In this document: piece by piece, positions 1 through 8,702 of the stretch
Numbering within the stretch: the first letter of the stretch is position 1
How the letters are laid out: each line of letters starts with the position of its first letter
Assembly: GCA_910577285.1 (NCBI GenBank)
Contig: CAJTLO010000001.1
Location: forward strand, 208,950-272,949
Direction of reading: 5' to 3'
Length of the DNA: 64,000 bases
Origin: an uncultured Rikenellaceae bacterium
Lineage (GTDB): Bacteria > Bacteroidota > Bacteroidia > Bacteroidales > Rikenellaceae
Translations under genes and position numbers: made by a program
The notes under the pieces: model-generated
What the model saw: the letters and a program-made list of their open reading frames with translations, nothing else
The model's database searches: none
What the model was told of the DNA's origin: nothing

Positions 1-500
1 CGGCGGACGAGGAATTTACCGATCCGGTCGGCATTGCGCATGATGAGCAGGTTCAGCAGCAGGGCGAGCACGACGGCCGCGATCGTCATCCATCGTCCGT
101 AGACGGCCGGCATCGTCACCACGGCGGTGATGGTGGCCGGTCCCGCGATCATGGGAATGGCGATGGGAACGGCTATCAGCTCTTCGAGGCGCGTATCCTT
201 GTTGATGGAGAGGAAGGCTCCTTTCTGAAGCCCCACGAAGCCGTTGTAGAACAGGACGATGCCGCAAGTGATCTGGAATGCGTACAGCTTCAGGTTGAAT
301 ACGTATCCCAGGATGGCCTCGCCCAGGAAGAGGAACAGCAGCAGTACGCCGATGGCCGTGAGGGTGGCCTTGTCCACGATCCGGCGCAGTTCTCCGCGCG
401 AGTAGGTTTCCTGTAGCGAGAAGACCACGAAAACCTTCTGTATCGGGTTGATGAGCGCGAGAAATGCGAAGAACGCGCTGAAGAAGAGTTTGATATCCAT
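1..500 (-). CDS. marC: MarC family inner-membrane protein (3' end outside window)
   Basis: Reading the reverse complement from the ATG at 500 gives an open frame to the window edge (about 166 residues of an expected 200-220). It starts MDIKLFFSAFFAFLALINP and contains a second block AVPIAIPMIAGPATI near residue 105; both are hallmarks of the MarC/YchE/YhgN family of six-helix membrane proteins. The transport substrate of this family is not established and the old link to multiple antibiotic resistance has not held up. The start lies 7 bp after the yeiH stop, so the two are probably co-transcribed. The C-terminus cannot be judged because it lies off the window. Confidence 0.85.
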   Translation of the reverse strand, partial: MDIKLFFSAFFAFLALINPIQKVFVVFSLQETYSRGELRRIVDKATLTAIGVLLLFLFLGEAILGYVFNLKLYAFQITCGIVLFYNGFVGLQKGAFLSINKDTRLEELIAVPIAIPMIAGPATITAVVTMPAVYGRWMTIAAVVLALLLNLLIMRNADRIGKFLVR

Positions 501-507
501 AGGGGTG

Positions 508-1452
508 TCAGGAGTTGAGGATCACCAGCAGCGAGAAGACGGAAACCGTGATCCACAGGATGACGCCGAGGATGAGGGGTTTCCAGCCCACCGATTTGAT
601 CTTTTCGACCGACAGCCCGGCTCCTATCAGGAAGAGCGTTACCACCAGGGCGGCTTTCGATACGGTCGTGATCGCCGGAGCGAGGGTACTCACGCCGGGC
701 AGGTAGCTGTTGGCCAGCATGGCGAGGATGAAGAAGAGGATGAACCACGGAATCGAAATCTTCTTGCCCTTGCTTTTGAAGAGAAAGGCGGAGAGGAGCG
801 AAACGGGGATGATCCACAGCGCCCGGGCCAGTTTGACGGTCGTAGCCACTTCGAGTGCTTCGTTGCCGTAGGCCGAGGCGGCGCCTACCACCGAACTCGT
901 GTCGTGAATGGCGATGGCGCTCCACAATCCGAACTGATGCTGGGTGAGTCCCAGCAGGTTGCCCAGAAAGGGAAAGAGGACCAGTGCGACGGCGTTCAGC
1001 AGGAAGACCACGCCGAGCGAAACGGATATCTCTTTCTCCGAGGCATCGACCGCCGGTGCTACCGCTGCGATCGCACTGCCGCCGCATATGGCTGTTCCGG
1101 AGGCGACCAGATGGGAGGACTTGCGCGGCATCTTGAGCCATCCGCCCACGACATAGCCCAACACGAGCACCATCGTGATCGAGGCGACGGTCAGTCCCAA
1201 CCCTTCGCGTCCCACATGCAGGGCGCTCTCTACGTTCATCCCGAAACCGAGTCCTACCACCGATGCCTTCAGCAACAGATTCGTGACCTTGTGGCTGAGC
1301 TTGGCATAGGGGTGGCCGAAGAAGAGGGTGAAGAGAAAGCCCCCGACCAGTGCCACAGGAGCGGATACGTAAGGAGTGGCGCAGAGAACGACGGCGAGTA
1401 TGAAACCCGCCTTGATGAAGCCCGTGCGTTTGGAGGTTTTGCTTGTTTCCAT
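508..1452 (-). CDS. yeiH: YeiH family putative sulfate/sulfite exporter (UPF0324)
   Basis: A 314-residue protein with about ten hydrophobic segments and the glycine-rich blocks of the YeiH/UPF0324 family (VVGLGFGMNVESAL near 65-80, GTAICGGSAIAAVAP near 117-132, AIHDTSSVVGAASAYG near 180-195). Enterobacterial YeiH is linked to sulfite response and is controlled by the LysR protein YeiE. Here a LysR gene lies directly upstream on the same strand, 76 bp away, rather than divergently as in E. coli. A -7 box and a dyad that could bind the regulator lie in that gap. Length matches the family. The transported anion is inferred from family knowledge only. Confidence 0.88.
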   Translation of the reverse strand: METSKTSKRTGFIKAGFILAVVLCATPYVSAPVALVGGFLFTLFFGHPYAKLSHKVTNLLLKASVVGLGFGMNVESALHVGREGLGLTVASITMVLVLGYVVGGWLKMPRKSSHLVASGTAICGGSAIAAVAPAVDASEKEISVSLGVVFLLNAVALVLFPFLGNLLGLTQHQFGLWSAIAIHDTSSVVGAASAYGNEALEVATTVKLARALWIIPVSLLSAFLFKSKGKKISIPWFILFFILAMLANSYLPGVSTLAPAITTVSKAALVVTLFLIGAGLSVEKIKSVGWKPLILGVILWITVSVFSLLVILNS

Positions 1453-1479
1453 ATGGAGTGCTGTTTATCGTTTGCTGTG

Positions 1480-1487
1480 CAAAAATA
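1480..1487 (-). promoter_or_regulatory. -7 box of yeiH-marC promoter
   Basis: On the minus strand the bases read TATTTTTG, matching the Bacteroidota -7 consensus TAnnTTTG, 28 bp before the yeiH ATG. A weak TTG lies at roughly -33. Confidence 0.5.
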
Positions 1488-1507
1488 GCTCCTCAAACGC
1501 TCGATGG

Positions 1508-1528
1508 CCAATACGTAAAAGTATTTGG
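1508..1528 (-). promoter_or_regulatory. dyad, candidate LysR operator for yeiH
   Basis: CCAATAC, six bases, GTATTTGG form an imperfect inverted repeat with the ATAC-N6-GTAT core that suits a LysR dimer. It lies just upstream of the yeiH -7 box and abuts the stop codon of the LysR gene. A second dyad ATAAC-N5-GTTAT at 1531-1545 lies inside the LysR 3' end. Assignment is by position only. Confidence 0.35.
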
Positions 1529-2431
1529 TTATAACTTCAGGTTATGGATGCTCGTGCAAAACTGGCGGAAGAACTTCGCCAGCCGGCCGTAGTTGCCGTG
1601 TGCGGTGACGAAACGGAAACTGCGGTCGATCTGAAGTCCTTTCGTTTCGACGATTCTCAATTTGTTGCCTATCAGTTCGTCCAGTACGGCCTGTACGGAG
1701 ATGAAGGCAAATGCCCCCGAGTTGTAGAGGTAACGTTTGATGCTTTCGCTGCTGCCCAGTTGCATCTCGATGTTCATGGACCTCAACGCGATTCCGTGTC
1801 CCGCCAGGGCCTCCTGGAGAATGTCGAGGGTGCCGGAACCGGTCTCCCGGATGACGAGGGGGAGGCGGGGTAGTGCGGCCAGATCCACCTCCTCGTCGCG
1901 GAAGGCCGAGTTGGATACGGAGGTCACCAGCACTACCTCGTCGCGCATGAATGGGTCGTAATGTAGGGCGTGGCTCGTCGCCTTGCCTTCGATCATTCCG
2001 ATGTCGATGCGTCCCGCGGCGACGAGCGCTTCGATCTGCTCGGTGTTGCCGGTGGCCATCTCCACGTCGATTTCGGGATAGCGCCGCCGGAAGGAGGCGA
2101 GGATACCCGGCAGGACGTACTGGGCGATGGTGGTGCTCGCTCCTATACGGAGGCTGCCGGCCGGCGGACCGCCCAGTTCCGCGAAAGCGTCGTTCAGACC
2201 GGCGTAGATGTCGAGGATGCGATTGGCGTAGTCGAGTGCCAGCTTGCCGTGTTCGGTGAGCGAAACGGCTCCCCGGCGCCGGTCGAGGAGGGGAACCCCC
2301 AGTTGTTTTTCGAGTTCGCCGATGTGTTTGGTCACGGCCGGTTGCGAGATGAGCAGCTCTTCGGCCGCTTTGGTGAAGCTCAGTCTGTCGGCTACCGTTT
2401 TGAATACTTTCAGTCTGAAATCGGTTATCAT
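1529..2431 (-). CDS. LysR family regulator, YeiE/CysB-like
   Basis: 300 residues from the ATG at 2431. The frame is open further upstream to 2503, but that extension is arginine-rich and lies before the conserved MITDFRLKVF start of the family. Residues 1-60 form the winged helix (SFTKAAEELLISQPAVTKHI is the recognition helix region). Residues 90-295 form the periplasmic-binding-protein-like effector domain. The gene precedes yeiH on the same strand; by analogy with YeiE it probably senses sulfite or a related anion and controls yeiH. Autoregulation is likely for this family but not shown here. Confidence 0.88.
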   Translation of the reverse strand: MITDFRLKVFKTVADRLSFTKAAEELLISQPAVTKHIGELEKQLGVPLLDRRRGAVSLTEHGKLALDYANRILDIYAGLNDAFAELGGPPAGSLRIGASTTIAQYVLPGILASFRRRYPEIDVEMATGNTEQIEALVAAGRIDIGMIEGKATSHALHYDPFMRDEVVLVTSVSNSAFRDEEVDLAALPRLPLVIRETGSGTLDILQEALAGHGIALRSMNIEMQLGSSESIKRYLYNSGAFAFISVQAVLDELIGNKLRIVETKGLQIDRSFRFVTAHGNYGRLAKFFRQFCTSIHNLKL

Positions 2432-2586
2432 GCGTCGTGTCGTCGTTCGGAGAATGGAAGGAAGCGTTGCTCCGTGTCGGGCCCGTCGGAGGTGTCGCTC
2501 CATAACAAAAATAGCGATTGTCGCCGAAAAAGCGGATGCGGAACCTTCGCCTTTTCGGGGGAAGGTTTACCCGGCAGGAAAGAAAA

Positions 2587-2616
2587 GTTCCGCCGAAGGA
2601 TCTCCTTCGGCGGAAC
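2587..2616 (-). terminator. intrinsic terminator of rubrerythrin
   Basis: A 14-bp perfect stem (GTTCCGCCGAAGGA and its complement) around a 2-base centre, followed on the minus strand by CTTTTCTTTCC. It lies 56 bp past the rubrerythrin stop. Confidence 0.8.
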
Positions 2617-2671
2617 GTGCGTGTCCCGGTTTGCGGAGTACGATGGTCCGCAAGCGGATATTTTCGGCGGA

Positions 2672-3226
2672 TTATTTCCGGAAATACCGGTTGTAGAGCC
2701 CTTCGAATCCTTTGCCGTGACGAGCCTCGTCGCGGGCCATCTCATGCACGGTGTCGTGGATGGCGTCCAGGTTCTGCTGTTTGGCCAGCGTGGCGATGCG
2801 TTTCTTGTCTTCGCATGCACCGGCTTCCGCTTCCATGCGTTTTTTCAGGTTGGTCTTCGTGTCCCAAACCACGTCGCCGAGCAGTTCGGCGAATTTGGCC
2901 GCATGTTCGGCCTCTTCCCAGGCGTAGCGCTTGAAGGCCTCGGCCACTTCCGGATAACCTTCCCGGTCGGCCTGGCGGCTCATTGCCAGATACATGCCCA
3001 CCTCGGTGCATTCGCCCATGAAGTGTGCGTTGAGTCCTTCCAGAATCTCCGGAGCGACGCCTTTGGCAACGCCCAGTACGTGTTCGTCGGCGAAAGAGAG
3101 CGCACCTTCCGTTTCGACGAGTTCTTTGAATTTCTCTTTGGGCTGTTTGCACTGAGGGCACAATTCGGGTGCCTCGTCGCCTTCGTGTACATAGCCGCAC
3201 ACGGTACAAATCCATTTCTTTGCCAT
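2672..3226 (-). CDS. rbr: Reverse-type rubrerythrin (N-terminal rubredoxin domain)
   Basis: 184 residues. A rubredoxin Fe(SCys)4 domain comes first, with C7, C10 (CTVCG) and C23, C26 (CPQC). The diiron ferritin-like four-helix bundle follows (about 45-184) with glutamate/histidine ligands in GECTEVGMY, EEAEHAAKF and DEARHGKGF. Classical rubrerythrin has the rubredoxin domain at the C-terminus; the reversed order is known from clostridial revRbr and anaerobic Bacteroidota. The protein reduces hydrogen peroxide in the cytoplasm using electrons from NADH through rubredoxin-type carriers. Monocistronic, with its own TAnnTTTG box and terminator. Confidence 0.93.
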   Translation of the reverse strand: MAKKWICTVCGYVHEGDEAPELCPQCKQPKEKFKELVETEGALSFADEHVLGVAKGVAPEILEGLNAHFMGECTEVGMYLAMSRQADREGYPEVAEAFKRYAWEEAEHAAKFAELLGDVVWDTKTNLKKRMEAEAGACEDKKRIATLAKQQNLDAIHDTVHEMARDEARHGKGFEGLYNRYFRK

Positions 3227-3258
3227 AGTAATTAGCCTTTTGAATTGAAGTGTTTTCG

Positions 3259-3266
3259 CAAAGGTA
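3259..3266 (-). promoter_or_regulatory. -7 box of rubrerythrin promoter
   Basis: Minus strand reads TACCTTTG (TAnnTTTG), 33 bp before the rbr ATG. Confidence 0.55.
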
Positions 3267-3465
3267 ACGATTCTTGCCGGATTGTCGCGTATGGATTTTT
3301 TTATACGCTTATAGATGTGTCCTATCGGGGCGGCATGCGGTCGGTTTTCGGACCGATAGTGTGCGTAACTTCACCGATAGCATCCCCCCGAGGTCAATTA
3401 TGTGCATATATGCGTTTAGCTTTCATATATTTACGCTTCGAAAAATCCTTTAAACATAAAAAGTC

Positions 3466-5871
3466 GTGCCGTATAGTTTGGAGAGTAAGATACGTTTCCA
3501 TGTGGTGTTGGTTCTGGCCATGGTGACCATGGTGTGCCTGGGAGCGATGATTTATTTTTATGCTTTTCGAGTGAATATCGATCAGCAGAAGGAGGCGGTC
3601 CAGGTCTATTCCGAGGAGGTGCGGAATGTCAATGAACTGATCCAGTCGGTATCCGATACGCGGACTGCCGCTACCCTGTATATTATTACCAGGAACGAGC
3701 AATATCTGAATAATTTCGAGAACTCGCTGACCCGGGTCAGAATGCAGGCTGACTCCTTGCTTGCCAGCGAACCGGGATATCGCGTGCAGCTCGACGAATT
3801 CAATCTCCTGCTGGAGGAGAAGCGGAGCATCGTGGCGGGAATGACCGACCTTTTCAGTACCAGCAGCCTGAAGGCCTCGCTGGATGAGATCGTGCAGGTG
3901 TACCAGCAGCCGGTCGATACGGTGCGGCGCACCCAGATAACCAGCTACACGACCGATACGCTTGCCCTTCCGGTGCCCAAGAAGCGTTTCATGCAACGTT
4001 TGGCCGATGCCTTCTCGCCCCAGCGGGAGCGTGCGGAAACGGTGGTGGTCGCTTCCTCGGTGGTGGTGGATACGGCGGAAATTCTGCCGGCCGTAGTGCC
4101 CGACCTGGGGCAAGTGGTGGAGCAGGTACAGCGCGACTACCGACGTCAACTCGCCAATATCGAACAGAACATGACATCGATGTTGGAAGCCGACCAGGCC
4201 ATCTCTTCGCGCATATCGTTGATCCTGCTCAACCTGCAGGCCGATGTGATCCGTTCGCGTATGGAAGAGATCGAGCAGTACGAGGAGATGGTGCGACGCA
4301 ACAGCAAGTTTTCCGTGGCGGGCGGTACGCTGGCCTTGGTGGCGATCATGGCCTTTATCGTGCTCATCGTGCTGAACGTGAACAAGAGCATCAAGATACG
4401 GGAGCAGTTGGAGGAGGCCAACCGGCTTTCGCAAAAGATCATCGAAAGCCGGCATCGGCTGCTGTTATCGGTGTCGCACGATATAAAGACGCCGATGAAC
4501 TCCATTTTGGGGTATCTGGACATCAGCGATGCCGACGGCGGATTGTCGTCCAAGGAGATCGCTTCGATGCGTAATTCGGGACGGCATATCCTGGCGCTGC
4601 TCGAAAACCTGTTGGAGTATTCCGCCCTGGAACAGGGAACGTTGCAAGCGGTCTATCAGCCCTTCAATGCCCGCGAACTCTTCGTGGAGACCTCCGACAT
4701 GCTTCGTCCGCTGACCTTGCGCAAGAATCTGCACTTGGAGTACGACGTACGGATCGGTAACGGAGTGAGGTTGCTGTCGGACTCGCTCAAGATACGCCAG
4801 ATCGCCATGAATCTGCTTTCCAATGCGGTGAAATACACTACGCAGGGAAGCATACGCTTTACCGCCACCTATCGCGACGGATGGCTCGAATTCTGTGTGG
4901 CCGATACGGGCGTGGGGATTCCGGCCGAATTTTTAGCCCAGTTGTACGAACCCTTTACCCGCAGTACCGAGAACAGCCACTATGCGGAGGGTTCGGGACT
5001 GGGCATGTTCGTGGTCAAGGGACTCGTCGAACTGCTCAACGGCACGATCAACGTGTGGTCGGAAGTGGGCAAGGGAACCGCCGTGGAGGTGAGGATGCCG
5101 GTAGAACAGGCCCCCGACGAGGAGGAGCCGGTGGTATCGTCGGAACGGGCGCCGCAAACGGTGATCGTCGTGGACGACGACCCGTCGATCCTGATCCTGC
5201 TGGAGGACATGTTGCGTCGTTTGGGTCATACGGTCATTCCGTGCAATACGTGGGGCGAGTTTGAAGCGGCGCTCTTCGGAAATACTCCTTACGACAGCAT
5301 TCTTACCGATATGGAAATGGGCCTCTTTTCGGGTGGCAGCGTGCTGGAACGTACGCGCGACGCCGGTTTTTCCGTTCCGGTGATCATCATGACGGGACGC
5401 GGGGATTTCGACCTGGAGAAGGCCCATAGTCTGGGCTTCACCCATTATCTGGGCAAGCCGGTGACATTGGCGATGCTGGCGCAGTTCTTCGGTGCGGTTT
5501 CCGGCGAGGTGGAATCGGTGCCGGAAAACGAAACGGGATTCGCAGCCCTGGAGGAGATGCTGGGCGGCGACAGGGAGGCCGTCTGCGAAATACTGACGGT
5601 ATTCCATGCTACTACGCAGGAACATGCGGCCGCCCTGGAGGTGGCGATCGATATGGACGATTTTGCCAAAGCGCAGGCTTTGTGTCATAAGATGCTGCCT
5701 ATGTTCCTTCAGATCGGGGCCGACGAGGCCGGGACGTATCTGAAGAAGATGGACTCCATGCGCGGATGCAAAGCGGAGGACTATCCCGACTGGCAGGAGG
5801 AGATGCGCCGGCTGTCGGAAATCATCGGGGAGGTCATGGCCCTGATAGAACGAAAATACCTCGCCTCCTGA
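3466..5871 (+). CDS. Hybrid sensor histidine kinase (sensor-HisKA-HATPase-REC-HPt)
   Basis: 801 residues from a GTG start. Membrane helix 11-34, a mostly alpha-helical periplasmic domain 35-284, helix 285-304, then HisKA with the phospho-acceptor H338 in SVSHDIKTPMNS. The ATPase domain has N box NLLSNAVKY near 449, G1 DTGVGIP near 479 and G2 GSGLGMF near 508. A receiver domain begins near 564 (VVDDDPS) with phospho-Asp D615 (LTDMEM), and a C-terminal HPt domain carries H741 (LCHKMLP). The protein therefore contains a whole H-D-H relay and should hand phosphate to a separate receiver. The NtrC-type regulator that converges on it, 67 bp away, is the obvious candidate. The signal is unknown. A TATATTTA box at 3426-3433 may be its promoter. 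Confidence 0.92.
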   Translation: MPYSLESKIRFHVVLVLAMVTMVCLGAMIYFYAFRVNIDQQKEAVQVYSEEVRNVNELIQSVSDTRTAATLYIITRNEQYLNNFENSLTRVRMQADSLLASEPGYRVQLDEFNLLLEEKRSIVAGMTDLFSTSSLKASLDEIVQVYQQPVDTVRRTQITSYTTDTLALPVPKKRFMQRLADAFSPQRERAETVVVASSVVVDTAEILPAVVPDLGQVVEQVQRDYRRQLANIEQNMTSMLEADQAISSRISLILLNLQADVIRSRMEEIEQYEEMVRRNSKFSVAGGTLALVAIMAFIVLIVLNVNKSIKIREQLEEANRLSQKIIESRHRLLLSVSHDIKTPMNSILGYLDISDADGGLSSKEIASMRNSGRHILALLENLLEYSALEQGTLQAVYQPFNARELFVETSDMLRPLTLRKNLHLEYDVRIGNGVRLLSDSLKIRQIAMNLLSNAVKYTTQGSIRFTATYRDGWLEFCVADTGVGIPAEFLAQLYEPFTRSTENSHYAEGSGLGMFVVKGLVELLNGTINVWSEVGKGTAVEVRMPVEQAPDEEEPVVSSERAPQTVIVVDDDPSILILLEDMLRRLGHTVIPCNTWGEFEAALFGNTPYDSILTDMEMGLFSGGSVLERTRDAGFSVPVIIMTGRGDFDLEKAHSLGFTHYLGKPVTLAMLAQFFGAVSGEVESVPENETGFAALEEMLGGDREAVCEILTVFHATTQEHAAALEVAIDMDDFAKAQALCHKMLPMFLQIGADEAGTYLKKMDSMRGCKAEDYPDWQEEMRRLSEIIGEVMALIERKYLAS

Positions 5872-5885
5872 CGGAAGGCGAGGTA
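5857..5885. terminator. bidirectional hairpin between kinase and regulator genes
   Basis: Ten-base stem TACCTCGCCT / AGGCGAGGTA with a 9-base loop. It overlaps the kinase stop codon and serves the convergent pair. A second, weaker stem with CGGAG/CTCCG arms lies at about 5905-5920. Confidence 0.6.
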
Positions 5886-5937
5886 CTCGGATAGGGGAGA
5901 AGCGACGGAGAAAAGCTCCGCCGGCTTATGGACTTGG

Positions 5938-7149
5938 TCAGACGTGGAGAGGAGTTTCGCTTCGCGCTATGGATTCGAGCATGGCTGCCGGCAGATTCTG
6001 CAACGTTACCTCTTCTCCGCTGGCGAAAAGTACCGCACGGCGTACCACATTGCGCAACTCGCGCAGGTTGCCTTTCCAGGAGTAGTGCTCCATGACGGTC
6101 ATCGCCTCGTCGCTGAAACGTTTGATCTCTTTGTTCAGTTCCTGATTGGCATTGTTGAGGAAGTGCTGCACGTAGAGCGGCAGGTCGCCGTGTCGTTCGC
6201 GCAGGGGCGGCATCGCCAGCATGAATTCGTCGAAACGGTGGTAGAGGTCCTCACGGAACCGGCCTGCCGTGATGGCCGCTTCGAGATTCTCGTTGGTCGC
6301 CACGATAATCCGGACGTCTATTTCGATGTCGTTGGCGGCTCCCACGGGGCGTATCTTGCGCTCCTGCAATGCCCGCAGGAGTTGGATCTGTACGTCGTAG
6401 GGCAGGTTGCCCACCTCGTCCAGAAAGACCGTACCGCCGTTGGCCACCTCGAAGACGCCCTTCTTGTTGGCGATGGCCGAGGTGAACGCTCCCTTTACAT
6501 GGCCGAAGAGTTCGCTGGGGGCCAGTTCCCGCGAAAGACTGCCGCAGTCCACCGCGATGAACGGTGCGGCGCTGCGCGGACTGTATTCGTGGATCAGGTG
6601 TGCAGCGTGTTCCTTGCCCGTTCCGCTTTCGCCGACGATGAGCACCGACATGTTCGTAGGCGCCACGATGCGTATGTATTCGTAGAGTTGTTTCGATGCG
6701 GGACTCTCTCCGAAGACGATGTTGCCGGGGGTCTTTTCCGTCCCTTGTTTCTTTTTCTGCGACACCGACACCCTCGGGGCGGGCAGCGGGGCATTCTGCA
6801 TGGCCTGTTCGATCTTCTCCTTCAGTACGGCCGGGTTGACGGGTTTCTGAAGGTAGTCGAAGGCGCCCAGTTTGATGGCCGATACCGCGCTCTGTATCTC
6901 GGCGTAGCTGGTCATGACGATCACCTGTACGTCGGGTCTTTTGTCCTTGATCCACGCCAGCAGCATGATTCCGTCGCCGTCGGGCAACCGCAGGTCGGTG
7001 AGTGCGATGCGGAAGTTCTGTTGCAGAATCTCCTTTTTCGCCTGTTCCATGGTCAGACAGTGGGTGGGGGCGTAACCGTTCTTTTTGGCCCAGTTCGATA
7101 TGGTCAGCCCGTATGCAGCATCGTCTTCTATGATCAGTACTTTGTTCAT
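5938..7149 (-). CDS. NtrC-family sigma-54 activator lacking the DNA-binding domain
   Basis: 403 residues. Receiver domain 1-120 (acidic pair E8 D9 D10, phospho-acceptor D52 in LTDLRLPDGDG, lysine in QKPVNP). AAA+ domain from about 145 to 380 with Walker A GESGTGKE and Walker B-like GGTVFLDEVGNL. The loop that contacts sigma-54 reads GAFTSA instead of GAFTGA. The protein stops shortly after the AAA+ lid (NLPAAMLESIARSE), so the usual Fis-type helix-turn-helix of about 50-70 residues is missing. Only 67 bp separate its stop from the convergent kinase gene, so a frameshift hiding the domain is unlikely. NtrC proteins without a DNA-binding domain (FlgR of Helicobacter, CtcC of Chlamydia) act from solution. 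Partner: probably the neighbouring kinase. Confidence 0.9.
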   Translation of the reverse strand: MNKVLIIEDDAAYGLTISNWAKKNGYAPTHCLTMEQAKKEILQQNFRIALTDLRLPDGDGIMLLAWIKDKRPDVQVIVMTSYAEIQSAVSAIKLGAFDYLQKPVNPAVLKEKIEQAMQNAPLPAPRVSVSQKKKQGTEKTPGNIVFGESPASKQLYEYIRIVAPTNMSVLIVGESGTGKEHAAHLIHEYSPRSAAPFIAVDCGSLSRELAPSELFGHVKGAFTSAIANKKGVFEVANGGTVFLDEVGNLPYDVQIQLLRALQERKIRPVGAANDIEIDVRIIVATNENLEAAITAGRFREDLYHRFDEFMLAMPPLRERHGDLPLYVQHFLNNANQELNKEIKRFSDEAMTVMEHYSWKGNLRELRNVVRRAVLFASGEEVTLQNLPAAMLESIARSETPLHV

Positions 7150-7732
7150 CGTTAGTTTAAGTTAAAAAATGTAAAGAAGATCATCGGGAAGCGTAACTAT
7201 CCGACGAACCAGATGCCTCCGCGCCGAAGAGAATGCCTCGGCGGAGGAGGGACAGAAGTCTCTTCGATCAGCTATGACCGCACTGCATACCGCACAGGTT
7301 GCATGTCGCAACGGGGCCGGCAGGATGAAGGCGGTAACGGATACTTGTTCAGTATATCGATCGTGCATCTGTCTAAGTTGGGGATAAATACGTCCTTCAA
7401 ATTCAGAAATAAAGGTACGGCGTTTATCGAAACGGTGTGGCTTCACGGCGTATTATGGGACGTCATAAGGGAAATTAGGGAATTTTTGACGCTGTTTGCA
7501 GCATGGCGACGGAAAGACTGCCGGAGATTTTGCCGTGACCTAAAGGGGCCGGGAGGAGGAAGAGAGGAGCCTGCAAAGGGAGCTCAGACCGGGACAAACG
7601 GACCCTCTCAGGGGGCTTTGGGCATCGGTGCGGTGCCTGTCGTGCACCTGTGCGATTTGTGTTGTAAGGTCTTTATTTCATATTTTGCGTCCCATTTAGG
7701 TAGTGCGTTCGGATGCGACTTGTCAAACCATT
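7150..7732. other. 583-bp intergenic region, no gene seen
   Basis: Separates the divergent NtrC-type and AraC-type genes. Reading frames here (for example 7162-7446 minus) have biased, non-protein-like composition. An imperfect hairpin with CCTCCGC/GGAGG arms lies near 7217-7250, and a TACCTTTA box facing the NtrC-type gene lies near 7409-7416. Nothing else stands out. Confidence 0.5.
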
Positions 7733-7740
7733 TATCTTTG
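7733..7740 (+). promoter_or_regulatory. -7 box of AraC-family gene promoter
   Basis: TATCTTTG, an exact TAnnTTTG match, 44 bp before the ATG at 7785, with a TTCG at about -33. Confidence 0.6.
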
Positions 7741-7784
7741 TGAAATCCCAACGTAAATAAAATCTGCCCCCAAACACCTAACCT

Positions 7785-8666
7785 ATGAACTCTGGTAGTG
7801 AAAGATACATGACGAGCGACACGAGCTTCGTCTTTGAAAATCTGGCCTTGTTGCCCATTCAGGAGCAGCAAACCTACTTGAAGGAGGGATTCGTCGGCCT
7901 GTGTACCGGCGGGAGCGCAGTGTTTGAACTGTTCGACCACTCGACCCGTGTATCCCGCAACGATATGGTCGTGATCCTGCCCCTTCAGTTCGCCTCGCTG
8001 CATGACCGAAGCGATGATTTCGCCATGCGCTTTTTTAAAGTGGATCGCGAACTTTTCATGGATATCATGAGCGGGGTATGCCGCATGACTCCCGATTTTT
8101 ATTTCTACATGCGGAAACATTTCTGTTCCCACTTTACCGAAAAAGAGGTACGCTCTTTTAATACATGGTGCGACTCGTTGGACGTTCGCATCGGCAGCAA
8201 GCAACCGGAGTACCGGCGGGAGACTGCGGTCCATCTGTTGCGTGCGTTCTTCTGGGAGCTGTATGTGGCGTATTGCGAAGCCCCGCAGGGGCAGAAATCC
8301 TATATCTTTACCCATAAAGAGCAGATCGTCTTTAAGTTTTCCCTGCTCATCGCGGAGTATTACACGACGGCCCGCGAAGTGGCTTTCTATGCCGACAAAC
8401 TTTGTATCACGCCCAAATACCTGACGTTGATCGCAACCCAGGTGACCGGCCGTTCCGCCAGGCAGTGCATCGGAGATTTCGTCGTCATGGAGATGAAGGC
8501 CCTGCTCCGGAATGCCAATATCGACATCAAGGAGCTGGTCAAGGAGCTCGGCTTCCGGAACCAGTCGGCTCTGAGTCGTTACTTCCGTCGTCAGACGGGC
8601 ATGTCGCCTTCCGAATACCGCGAGCGGGTCCATCTGGAACAGCATTCGGCATCTTCCGGCGAGTGA
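7785..8666 (+). CDS. AraC family transcriptional regulator
   Basis: 293 residues. The N-terminal two thirds resemble a cupin-like sensing domain (ELFDHSTRVSRNDMVVILP). The C-terminal 95 residues are the paired helix-turn-helix module: first helix region VAFYADKLCITPKYLTLI, second VKELGFRNQSALSRYFRRQ, then the classic TGMSPSEYR. No target gene is adjacent on the same strand; ogt lies convergently 36 bp away. The ligand is unknown. Confidence 0.88.
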   Translation: MNSGSERYMTSDTSFVFENLALLPIQEQQTYLKEGFVGLCTGGSAVFELFDHSTRVSRNDMVVILPLQFASLHDRSDDFAMRFFKVDRELFMDIMSGVCRMTPDFYFYMRKHFCSHFTEKEVRSFNTWCDSLDVRIGSKQPEYRRETAVHLLRAFFWELYVAYCEAPQGQKSYIFTHKEQIVFKFSLLIAEYYTTAREVAFYADKLCITPKYLTLIATQVTGRSARQCIGDFVVMEMKALLRNANIDIKELVKELGFRNQSALSRYFRRQTGMSPSEYRERVHLEQHSASSGE

Positions 8667-8702
8667 TACTTCCGCTGCGGGGCGCTGTTGCGGTCGTTCC
8701 GC

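Noticed and set aside
7162..7446. 94-codon ORF upstream of the NtrC-type gene
   Set aside because: Composition is not protein-like, no family resemblance, and it spans the likely promoter region.
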